This document shows positions 49,401-59,830 of a stretch of 64,000 bases of DNA, in pieces (the stretch's first letter is position 1; each line of letters opens with the position of its first letter). The stretch covers positions 62,001 to 126,000 of the forward strand of contig JAFEUB010000786.1 in NCBI GenBank assembly GCA_024529925.1, written 5' to 3'. The notes under the pieces are model-generated. The model saw only the letters and a list, made by a program, of their open reading frames with translations, was not told where the DNA came from and made no database searches. The translations under genes and the position numbers were made by a program. The DNA comes from Ophthalmolycus amberensis (lineage: Eukaryota > Chordata > Actinopteri > Perciformes > Zoarcidae).

Positions 49401-52400
49401 TAGGAAAAGGTTGTGAAATACTTAGCTGTTTAGGCAACAAAAATTCTTACTTGGGTTTAGGCGAAGATCATGAAATACTTAAGTAAAGGCAACAAAACTA
49501 CTTAGTTAGTTTAAGGAAAAGATCGTGAAATACTTAGGTTTCGGAAAATATTGTAAAATACTCAGTTAGGTTTAGGCAACAAAACAACTTAGTTAGGTTC
49601 AGGAAAAGATTGTAAAATACATAGTTAGGTTAAGTAAAATATAGTAAAATACTTAGGTCTCGGAAAATATCATAAAATACTAAGTTAGGTTAAGGAAGAG
49701 ATTGTAAAATACGAAGTTAGGTTTAGGCAACAAAACTACTTAGTTAGGTTTAGGAAAAGATCATACAATACTAAATTAGGTTTAGACAACAAAACTACTT
49801 GTTAGGTTTAGGAAAAAATCTAAAATACTTAGGTTTAGGAAAAACATGGTAAAATATTTAGTTAGATCAAGGAAAAAATTGTAAAATACTTAGTTAGGTT
49901 TAGGAAAAGATCGAGAAATAATTAGTGAAGTTGAGGAAAAGATTGTGGTTTGGGTTAAAATAACCACGGCAGTGCCGTCACTACATTACGCAAGTTATGT
50001 TACAATTAAATCAACGTTGACTTCTCGTTTCACATGGGGAACAAACAGCTCTCTCCTGGCTGGTTGGCTGACCTATCCGCTTCCCCTCCCACCTGCCCCG
50101 CTTGCAGTCTTTATACTTCCTGGCTCACAATTACGTGGATAACATACAAAATAATTTCGTGGGATATCTACGAATTACGGCGCACTCTTTTTCGTAGGTA
50201 TAGCTATGAATGCTGGATGAGACCAGCCTGCTCCACTATACTTCAGAGGGAAACCACCACTATGTTTATTTTACCGCTACATTTACCGGATATTTTGCAG
50301 ATTATAACATGTTTGGGTTGTGAGCCCTTATGAATAAGTAGTGTCTAGATCAGGGGTGGGCAAACTTTTTGGCTCGGGGGCCACATTGAGTTTTAAAATT
50401 TAACAGACGGGCCGGGCCAGTAGCAGATGAATGGAGTGTTTGTGTGAACTAATATAAATTACAAGTAAAAGCCATGACCTAAAAAGTAACTTGCATTTAA
50501 TTCCAGTGGGAACAGTGTTGTTGGTCACCCTTTTTAACCAGTGCGTCAAAGTTTGGTGTCAGTTTGGTTGTGGCAATTCTCAGAACAGATCTGAGGTGTT
50601 CATCAGTTAACTGGGATCTTACACTGTATTTTTTTATTGCATAAATGCATATTTTATCATGCACTTACTTATTAAGCAGTCATTTTTGACACAGAGTTTT
50701 TAGTGTAATGGTTAATGACTGGTATTTTTAGCAGTTTGATTCTTTGAAGGGATCATACAAATATTTGACTGTCACATCTAACATTATCAGAGCTCTGCTC
50801 TGTTAAGTCTTTCCTTGTCTCTCCCCCCTGTGTCACGGTGTGGGTACATCTCACTGGCGTCAGGAAACGTATCAGAATACCCTTATTTTATTGGTTAAAC
50901 TGTATCACGTGACGTGATTTACAATGCATTGGTCGGTGTTTTTCCTGCACAGCTGAACAAGTGCCGTAAATGCTGGAAAGGAGCGTGAATAGCTCCGCTG
51001 CATAAAGCAAAGTCCCGCGACCCACTGAAAACGGGTCCGCGACGAACCATCAGTTGAGAATTACTGGTCTGCAGGATCGTGACGAGCGGTGAACAGCTGT
51101 TTGTGTGGCGTGTCTTCCGTCTCTTCGCCTACATTCCCCTGGGTCCTAAGCCCCTCCATGTACAGCTTCTTATCACCCTCTATGTACCAACGTACATTCA
51201 TAACAAATACCACGCATATTACGGTAATCAGCGTTGCATATGTGTCAAACTCTATCGGTGCATCTCCGGTCTGTCTTTGTTCATCCTGCATCGCTCTGTT
51301 CTGTTCTTTAATGTAACGTTACTGGAGCGACGGAGCCTCTCCCAGCTGTTAGCAGACTGTTGTGCTAGCAGGCTCGCTCGCGAGCTGTACCCAGCATGCA
51401 GTTCGGCGGTGAAATTTTATAAATGTACAATTATTAGTGTTACAAATTGTTTATGTGTCACAGACTGTTGTGTGCTGTGGTGTTTTTCTCTGTTAAAGAG
51501 CGTTAGTTGTGGGTTGTTAATTGTTGTGTTATAAAGTTATGACCATGACTAGAGTTCCCTCTCAATACATATAAGACAACTAGCGCTGACAGCGGGAAAC
51601 AATACATTTAGCTGCCTGTTGAAAGCAGACAGCAGTTGTTTCGGCTATGCCCCGGTATAATGGAGTGTGAAGAATTCATATCATACCGGAAATAAAAAAC
51701 CGGTGTACTGCCCAGCCCTAGTCTTTATTATAGTTTGGGCAATTTTGTGCCAATATCTGACGGGCCGGATTATAAGGCCCAACGGGCCGTATCCGGCCTG
51801 CGGGCCGTAGTTTGCCCATGCCTGGTCAAGATTATCTCCCCTCTAAAACATCTCAGTGGTTCCTCTTATATATTTGCTCAATGCCCAATGACCTAGAATT
51901 TTTGAATATTTCACAAAATAAAACAACTAAGATTAGAGAAAGGTCCAAAACATGAATACAAATGTATGCAGCAGAGATTTGTTTTTCTTCTGTCCTCTCC
52001 TATTAATCATCTTAGTGTTTTCCCTCAGATATATCTTGCGACCCTTTGGAAGGGCCCGACCCTTAGGTTGGGAACCACCTAAGGCAGGGGTCTTCAATGT
52101 TTTTCAGGCCAAGGACCCCCAAACTGACAGAGAGATGGAGCAGGGACCCCCAACTACATATATTGTATAAAAATGTGTTTTATATTAAACTGGGCCGAGT
52201 ACCGTGTGTACCTCTTTATTGTGCATTCAATACTAAGCTATTCAAATAATACACAGGTTCATATATTCATGTTTTTATTTTAAACATATGCAAGGTACAG
52301 TGAGTAGGGAGGCCGTACCACTGCCATTCATAAACATACCTTGTCAGCTGATACCAATGCCAATATCAATATTGTCTGTCAACTGCATGATATAAGATAT

Positions 52401-54537
52401 TCAAATTGACATTTTAATTTTAAACGTGGAAACAAAAAATTAGTAATGGCCTATTAGTGCCACTGCCATGCATAAAGATACCTGTTATCCTTCATACAAT
52501 ACTGAACTATTAAAATAATGGATAGATTCATGTTTAGAGAAATTTGTTTTCTTCTTTTTTTTCTTTTTTAATTGTCTAATCAACCAAAAAATTTGCGGCC
52601 CCCCTGCAGTACCCTGTTGAAGACCTCTGACCTAAGGGAATAAACCACCAAACTGTAAAGGATCTAAAACTAGCTCAACCTCCACCAGCTACAACTGCAT
52701 TGATGCATCATTATTAAGAATCGAATAATGTCATAATAACCGAATGAGTACTTTTACTTCGGTACTTAAGTGGGATTTAAAATGCAGGGCTTTCACTAGT
52801 AATGGTGTCTACTGGGCGTTCGTCAGTTTATACAAGCTACAATGTCACATGACTCTTTACAGATAAGAAGGAACGTGAGCAACAAGCTAATGACAGATTT
52901 AATCAGACCACATGCGTGTGCTTCCTAACAATAAATCTTCGCAGTTTAATTGACAGCATCTCCCAGCATCCCTCGAGCTCTGAGCTCAGCGCGTGCGTCA
53001 TCTCATCCACACAGGAATGTCCTTCGCCTCGACTCCAAAAACTTCAACTCGTTTCTGAAGTTACTCATGTGAAGTGAAGAAACAGGCCTCATGTTTGGCG
53101 ATAACTGATCGCTCAACTAGTTTAAGTGATAGAAGAGGAAATTTGATCTTGATCTATGTAAAATACTCACAAAGCAAAATGCACCTTAGGTTCAACAGTG
53201 AAACTTTAATTTGAGTTAAATTGATGGGTTGCCCAATAAATACTGCTGAATTCAAACCGATGCAGTTATATTGCCTCCAATATTAAATTATTTTCATGTT
53301 TTAAGTCCTCAGAAAGGATTTAATGGGGGTTAAGAAAGTATCACAATTTGGAGATAATATTATTTGACATTAGCTGCATTTTCACGTGGCAGGTGAGGAA
53401 TAATTGACGTAAAAACACTCCAACACAAGTAAAAGTCCTGCATCCTTTCAGATAAATTGCAGAAGCACTTCCTACTTAAAGTATCGAAAAGGTAGTCATT
53501 GCACAGCAGGATGGACCATGATGTACGTTAGTAGATTATTATTTATTGGCGTAATTATTTATTACCATTCAATATACCTGCTTGAGGTCACTTTAAACAT
53601 TTAATACACATTTGGGTGTTTTAATATGTCACACTGCTTCACCTCTTATCAGCCGATCATGTTTGGTAGGTCTTGTAACAGCTCAATAAAATATAGTGTG
53701 AAAAGAACAATAATTCCCTCTGATATGAGTATAAAATAACATGATGAAAATACTCCAGATAATAATAATAATGCTGCATTATGAATAAACTACTCTTTTT
53801 CTGATACTGAATAGAACATTATAAATGCAAGGCTTTTACATGGAACAGAGTATTTGTTTAGACTGTGGTATTGCTACTTATACTTAATTAAAGGATCTGA
53901 ATACTTCTTCCAACACTCTGGAAGACGAAAAAAAGGTGTGTGTGGGGTGGGGTGGGGGGAATAGAAGTCACAGTAAAACACAGTGGAGTAAAAGTATTTA
54001 AGTACTCAGCTCCGTTACACAAGTAAAAGTAGCAGTATCACAATGGAAAAACACTCCGATATACGTAAAAGTACCGCATTCAAAATCTCACTCAGGTAAA
54101 AGTAAAAGAGCATAAGTACCACCAGCTAAATGCGTCACTGAACGAATCAAAAGTAACGTTATTGTATCATTAAAACCGGTTCATTAGTGTTGTTTTACTG
54201 TCGTGAATAATTTGAAGTACTTCCTTGACTGCTGGGTGTAGTGACATGAAGTAGAGTTTAAAGTATACTATAATATTTAGAGTAGTATTAAACACTCAAG
54301 TAACTGTGGCTTTAAAACTGCACACGTTGTGACAGCGACCTGCTTTTTTATTTTCATCAGTGGCGTGTCCTTTTTCTCACGCGCTCCCCTTCTCTACATT
54401 TTAGCACCGTGTGGTTTAACAGCGCGAACACACGCAGAGAAACCAGAGACAACACACTTCTTCCTCCCGTTGAACGGTAGAAACCAACAGAACTTACCGA
54501 TAAGCGAGAGGAGCGCTGAGGGTTTCCTGTTCCCCAT
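43498..54537 (-). CDS. ereg: Epiregulin precursor, EGF-receptor ligand
   Basis: Five exons, 54498-54537, 47293-47376, 45894-46020, 45654-45800 and 43498-43564, join in phase to 154 aa. Exon 1 encodes MGNRKPSALLSLI and ends in phase 1, exactly matching the acceptor at 47376; together they form the signal peptide MGNRKPSALLSLIGVMLL and onward. The prodomain ends with the basic cleavage motif VVKRS. The EGF module has Cys58, 66, 72, 83, 85 and 94. The transmembrane helix is about 109-131, ending YFCCKWYK, which resembles the YFCRWYRN junction of mammalian epiregulin. A short basic tail ends VQTA. It sits between areg and epgn, as in mammals. Intron 1 is 7.1 kb and full of repeats, so exon 1 is the least certain part. 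The likely receptors are EGFR and ErbB4. Confidence 0.88.
45299..45385 (-). repeat. LINE 3'-end-like fragment
   Basis: Read on the - strand it has aaaggtgctatataaataaa followed by a TTA-trinucleotide tail, a common 3' end of fish non-LTR elements. A related + strand fragment lies at about 46500-46587 (aaaggtggtgtataaataaa). Only the ends are present. Confidence 0.5.
45859..45884. repeat. CA microsatellite in ereg intron 3
   Basis: (CA)n next to the donor side of the ereg EGF exon. Confidence 0.9.
47500..48045 (-). repeat. Dispersed repeat A, copy 3, reversed, with a CTCF-like motif
   Basis: Reverse complement of the family at 1690 and 4893. The motif TCGCCCCCTGCTGG (47999-48012) is the opposite-strand form of the CTCF-like core. 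It lies in ereg intron 1. Confidence 0.7.
49300..49945. repeat. Minisatellite in ereg intron 1
   Basis: About 650 bp of imperfect tandem units alternating between taggtttaggaaaagat plus gtaaaatact and taggtttaggcaacaaaact. Unit length is about 30 bases, with some higher-order pairing of the two unit types. Confidence 0.85.
50351..51824. mobile_element. hAT element with nested foreign segments
   Basis: Left end CAGGGGTGGGCAAACTTT and right end (inverted) of the same type, AGTTTGCCCATGCCTG, flanked by GTCTAGAT / GTCAAGAT (8 bp, one mismatch). The interior is a mosaic. Near 51085-51250 it shares sequence in reverse with the 26375-27104 element, and near 51700-51720 it contains an internal terminus CCGGTGTACTGCCCAGCCCT of another hAT family. 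This suggests insertions inside insertions. Confidence 0.75.
52085..52629. mobile_element. Non-autonomous hAT element
   Basis: Left end CAGGGGTCTTCAA and right end TTGAAGACCTCTG are inverted repeats of a 545-bp element with a perfect 8-bp target duplication ACCTAAGG (52077-52084, 52630-52637). No coding sequence. Confidence 0.88.
52640..54480. other. Part of ereg intron 1 without clear features
   Basis: AT-rich. No exons, RNA genes or clear element ends were recognised. Confidence 0.4.
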
Positions 54538-55038
54538 GCTCACGGCCGACAGACGGACAGGTCGATGACAGGAGGTGAGGCTCGGTGGGCGCGTGCAGGC
54601 AAGAGTCCTCTGGATTACTGGCACCTTCGATTTGTCAACAAAAAATAAATAATTGAACGATTAGTTTAAAAAGCGGCAGGTCGACTCCTCTCCTGGCACA
54701 CAGACAAACTGGAAACCAATGGGCTCCATCCTGCTGTCTGGGTGTGGTGAAAGACGCCTGTAATTTAGACAATTTCACACTTCAAACTTCAAAGTAGAAA
54801 AGACCCTGAAGGCACCATTTCAATCAACACAAAGAACGAGGAGGAGCTGCTTCCTGTCATCCTTTGTATCATTGATGGAGTCCTTTAAATTCAGATGTAC
54901 GTTTACTCATATTGTGTACTACGACATATACATATTGGTGCCAGAAGTATTCACGCCGTTTACTCAAGAAAAAGTAGTTATTCTACAATGTAAAAACACT
55001 CCTTTACAAGTAAAGGTCCTTCATTCAATATCCAACTT

Positions 55039-55320
55039 AAAGGTGCAACATACAGGATTCAGAGCATTGATATAGCAGCTTTTTAGTGCATGTTAGTGCA
55101 TTTGAGCGTTGCCGACGCTCTGTACTGCTCTCTACGGCGGTTTACAGCCGATAACACCGTCCTGACCGATGGTGTCGTTTGCGGAAGCGCAGCACCCACC
55201 CTCCGGTCCCCCCCTCAGGTGAACGCAGTTAGCTCTGTCAGCACTTTTGTTGTAGTTTGCACTGTTAGCACTATTAGCGCTGTTAGCAGCGAGTCGCCGG
55301 CTCAGCCGTCACAACGTTGA
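55039..55320 (+). repeat. Dispersed repeat B, copy 2
   Basis: Same family as the split copy at 13540-15120, on the opposite strand. It is GC-rich and partly open, but the shared frame is a repeat property and not evidence of a gene. It lies upstream of ereg. Confidence 0.6.
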
Positions 55321-56613
55321 GAGGCAATGGAACTGCTCCCAGTCTCGGATTTAGTACCAGTTAATGTTAAAATGATCAGCAAAAATAAACGTAGTGGTTA
55401 TCATGGAGCAAAATGGCAAAGAGTTGTGTTATTATATATTAGCCTAAAGGGTTAATATGTATTATACCGAAGCAAAAACATGCAAGGAGCGTTTTACTGT
55501 TGTAGCCGGTCAAGGTGGAGTTGCTTTATATACTGCTGGTTAACAGTAACCTGTTGCAATGCATTAGATTTAACAAACTGTTTTGTTTGAAAGATCTTAA
55601 TCTATTAGCATCAGTAACGAGTAAAAACAGCTGAAAAACAAGTGTAGGGCAGTAAATAAACAGCACAATATTTCCGTCTGAAATATAGTGGAGTTTAACA
55701 TCAAATAAATCTCAGTACAAGTACATTAAAACTTAACCTGAGTGCATTATTGAGTATGCAGATACTTTCTACCTCTTCAGACAGATATAGTTTATACCCT
55801 ATGCCTGATTTGGAAAAATCCAACCTAATCATAGGCTACCTGCACCTATTATAGCATAAGGTAAGCATATTCAAGTACATATATTACCTCTCTTTTGTTC
55901 AAAAATATTTCACTATTAAGTATCTTATAAACACACTGGACTTCTCAAATCTAAAGAATTGAAATGACCCTGAGTTTCTGGCTTACTGTTCAAACTGGTA
56001 TTTCTGGTACTGGGTATACTGGTGAATGTTTATACATAATTAATTTCTAATAGAAACCCCTTTTTGCCATTGGTATCCTGGCATGGTTACATATTTGTTC
56101 ACTGATTTTAACTGTTGGATGTTAACACCTGTGTTTGTTTTTCATGTACCCTTTTTATATTTGTTTAAACAGATTTTATTATATTTTCAGTATCTTCATC
56201 ATTCAATTCAACAAGTTGTATTAGAAGATCCAAATGCATAATTTTCCCTCCTCTGAACACCCGTTTTACGTCATTTTGTACATGTGTACTGTTTGGTATT
56301 TGGCATGCAGCTCTTTTACATGTCAATTTTGTGATACAGTGTTATTAAATTAGCTTTTTTTGCGAGAGTTTTTGTCTCTGGATCCATGGGCATTATCCCC
56401 TCAAGGGAGTAATACATTCATATCTAACAGGCACACATCAACTTTTAAATAACAGTTGGCTTCCTACTGTATTTGACCCTTATGTGTCATAGGGACATTA
56501 CTGTTACATTTTTTTCTATTCATTCATAGATGTTCTAATCCAAAATGGTGCCATAACAAAGAACATGCTTGTGGAGTCTCCCATTTAGACAAAATATCCA
56601 TCTCCTTAAGTAA

Positions 56614-56619
<6 letters not shown>

Positions 56620-56644
<25 letters not shown>

Positions 56645-56645
56645 T
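56620..56645. repeat. GT microsatellite downstream of epgn
   Basis: (GT)n about 50 nt beyond the proposed epgn polyadenylation signal. Confidence 0.9.
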
Positions 56646-56696
56646 TACTCAACTTTTACCCACAAAAATCTCAACAACACGTACATTTTTGATAAA

Positions 56697-56702
56697 TTTA
56701 TT
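56697..56702 (-). terminator. Polyadenylation signal of epgn
   Basis: AATAAA on the - strand, about 280 nt after the epgn stop. It predicts a transcript end near 56680. Confidence 0.55.
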
Positions 56703-56978
56703 ACAAAATCTAAAATAAATTGAACACTTTCAATAAGTTAATTGCTATAATACAATAAATAAATCAGATTAGTTCTCCCTCATTCTTTAAAGGACAATGA
56801 ATCATATCTGTTGAACATAAATAGACACGGTTTGCTCTTTCCTCCTCCTTAAAAAGTCCAAAGATGGTCTCTTAATTGCTTTGCAAATCATTGCCAATGC
56901 TGTGATTTATACAGTGTGATGGTTCATGTTTCATAATGACGATGAAGATGATGACAAACATGGGGTCACACCGACAAC

Positions 56979-57590
56979 TCAGACGGTGCAGCTTTTTTTG
57001 ATCGGTGCTGATTTTATACACCTGCAGAAGAAAAACAACAACCATATGAATTAGAACGTATTCTTGTATTCTTATTAACAATTCAATATGTGAATACTAT
57101 ATTTCTCCCACTGCTACGTGCCCCTATTCCTTTATACAGCTTTGTATGGAGAAAGCCTGCAGATACTCACCTCTTATTAGCAAGGCAGTAAATGATGAAG
57201 GCCAGGACAATGACGAGCATGGCGACCCCAAAACTGATGCCAAGCAGTTGCTCCAATTCAGGCGAAGTGTACGAGCGGTGGTTCAAGAACATGCAGCGAC
57301 GCCCGCTGTAGGAGGTCTTGCAGCTGCGGATTATACGCATAAATATGTGAGCGTATTCCAGAGTCGAACACGAACCAACATGTACATGTGGATAAAAAAC
57401 TAAAAACACATTCAGGATGCACAGTGAGCCTATAGGCCAGGCTTAAACATGCCTGAGATAACGCTTACATGCAAGAGGGTTCGTCGCTGTCTTGGGGGTA
57501 CATGCACTCTCCACCGTTTTCACAGAACGTTTCATGTTCACTTCTGCACGATCTGCTCGAGAGCAGAACCTGAGGTTCCTCCGTACTGCC

Positions 57591-57629
<39 letters not shown>

Positions 57630-58373
57630 CATCATCAACTATCAACCTTTTAACTTAAATGTGTGGGGGCCTATTTGTGCCATAGAAATTAATCAACTAA
57701 CAAAAAAGCAAAAATGATCGATACATGACAAAACAATAGTTTTTCAAATAAAAACTGAATGAACAAGAAATAAAAAATGGACTTTATTGGTTTGTTTAAT
57801 ACAAATTAAAATATTTTTTGAATAAGTGACAACATGTTTCATTTATTTATTTTTCCTCTTGTGGCAGGAGGTGGGACCATACTGCTGTCAAATTATTTAT
57901 TATTTACCATTTACCAAACCGGTCATCCTTTACAGAGTCATGGGGGGGGGGGGGGGGGGGGGGTCTTACCGTTGATGAGCTGTGTGGTCAGTGATGAGTT
58001 CCACAGAGCAGGAGTTGCTGTGGTCGGGAGGTTGTTAGTCAGCATTGCAGATTGCACTGTTGTGGTCAGGAGAAGCAGCGCTGCCATTGCTGAGAGGAGG
58101 GCTGGAACACATGGAGGGAAATAAGATTCTTTATCTCACAAATGCTGTGATACTTTTACTACTCAAAAAAAAATTGTTATTGGTATAACGGTATTCCCCT
58201 TTTTACTTTTATAGAAAGGGCTACATCACCAAAACATCAAACTGTAATGGTTTTTCTATAGGGACCTTTCAGTTAATTTAAACAAACTGCAAACTCCCCT
58301 AATTTAAATAATTTCAAATGTAATAAACTAGAACCTTACCGTGCTCCGCGTACGTCTGTCTTTGTGTAAACAT
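56979..58373 (-). CDS. epgn: Epigen precursor, EGF-receptor ligand
   Basis: Five exons, 58340-58373, 57970-58101, 57469-57589, 57171-57323 and 56979-57021, join in phase to 160 aa. Exon 1 gives MFTQRQTYAEH, and the hydrophobic signal continues in exon 2 (LLSAMAALLLLTTTV). A Thr-rich prodomain with NSS (a glycosylation sequon) follows. The EGF module has Cys70, 78, 84, 95, 97 and 106, ending YSGRRC. The transmembrane helix is about 122-144, followed by NKRC and a short tail; the KRC motif after the membrane is also seen in mammalian epigen. It lies between mthfd2l and ereg, as in mammals. A second possible start is the ATG inside exon 2. A TATA box at about 58451 supports exon 1. Confidence 0.88.
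57597..57626. repeat. GA microsatellite next to the epgn EGF exon acceptor
   Basis: (GA)n on the + strand; on the gene strand it forms the CT-rich polypyrimidine tract directly before the acceptor of exon 3. Its length could affect splicing of the exon that carries most of the EGF module. Confidence 0.85.
57942..57963 (-). repeat. Poly-C tract beside the epgn exon 2 donor
   Basis: 22 G on the + strand. On the gene strand it begins seven bases into intron 2, straight after GTAAGA. Confidence 0.85.
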
Positions 58374-58449
58374 ATTGTCTTCTGCCAGTGTGATGTCTGA
58401 CGTTCTCAGCCCAACTCCCTCTGTGTGATCATCAACAAGCGTCTGCTGG

Positions 58450-58458
58450 ATTTATATA
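58450..58458 (-). promoter_or_regulatory. TATA box of epgn
   Basis: TATATAAAT on the - strand, about 78 nt upstream of the ATG. It predicts a start near 58425. Confidence 0.65.
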
Positions 58459-58979
58459 CAGAGCTCCCAACCACAAAAAATGCCGATCAATGAAGCAAAG
58501 ATTCTTTTTCTTCTTTTTTTTTTTTTTTTTTAAACAAGAAGTATTTCCTTCCTTTTCTCTGCATGCAGAGGCGAAGTATAAACCGGTTTGATGATGGTGA
58601 TCGGGGTATGTGATTGCCCCACAGCTCTTTACTTGTGGCCTCTTCTTTGGAAGGTATTTGAACCTACGCAATCCCTTTGGCAGACTGGTAGTTTCACTAA
58701 AATGCCCTTTTGGCAGTTTTAAAAGGTTGCTACATTGACGATTACAGGTGTTGTGAAAGCCTCAATTTCTTCAAAGGGGCTTATTACAGAAGCTATTTTG
58801 TTTCTTTTGGCAGCCTCTAACTTTTTGTATGACAGGTGAAGAGAGGATGTGTTGATACAAAAGAGAGAGAGGACAGAAGCTGTAAAGATTAAGTGAAGCA
58901 TTCTTTCGTAGATGGAAGTCAAACTTTGGAATATACAGTGTAAAGAAGAGGAATTAGCCTCCATTTGGTAGTTGGCCAT

Positions 58980-59830
58980 CTCTTATTTTATTAAAATCTC
59001 AGTACCACTTTATATAAATTAGTATTAGTAGCTTTATTAATGGTTAATCAGTAATTTTTACATATTTGTTATCGATCTGTCACACACCATTAATAATAAC
59101 TTTTGGGTTTGACGCTTGCTTTGTTTTTTAGCTACATTTATAATAATCTTCTCTCTACATGTTTACTATCTTGAATAGTTGCACGCAGATCAACAGCTAG
59201 TCAAACTCTCAAAGTCATTAAATTAATTCCCCATAGAAATAGAATACGTGTAGAACCCTGACATTCCCATTCAAACCAACGTAGCAGGATTGTCCAAGCG
59301 GCGGACATTTTTATGTGTACCATTGCCATTGCGACCGTTGTAGCGGGCTCACTTCCGTGTCAACAAAACCGACTCACGGTAAGTTGCTGGCTAGTTAGCT
59401 AGCTTGCTATTTACGCCATGCTTTAATGCTACACTGGTTACAGAAAATGAGTTGTGCTGGTGGGTCTAACGGCCCCTCCACCTCTCTCCCCGCCGCTGTG
59501 GAGGACAAGCTACCGAGCTAACTAGCCGGCCATCCCGTCCGCTCTCTTCCCAGCGAGCTGTACACTGTTGTGCGTTGTCACCATAACAACTTCTTCTTTT
59601 GTACCATTCAAATGACTACGGAAAACAGTCCAATGTCCGTTCTACTCCTGTTGTATTAGTATTGAATTCCCAATTTTCACTTTTCAAGCAATACATGTGA
59701 TGAATTACAGCAAATCTGTGGAAGATGAAATAAGTTAAGTCAGTTAAATGAATATGACTCAAATTGTTATTTCCCAGGGAGCTTACACTAGATTCTTCTT
59801 TTCGTTCCACTGAAGCGTGATGGTTATATG
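58980..59830. other. Intergenic between epgn and the LINE remnant
   Basis: No gene supported. About 59270-59560 is CpG-richer than its surroundings and contains a donor-like ACGGTAAGTT at 59377-59386, but no matching exon was found. Confidence 0.35.

Noticed and set aside
51079..51534. A 151-codon open frame inside the 50-52 kb element
   Set aside because: It lies in mosaic hAT sequence shared in reverse with 26.8 kb and has no transposase motifs.
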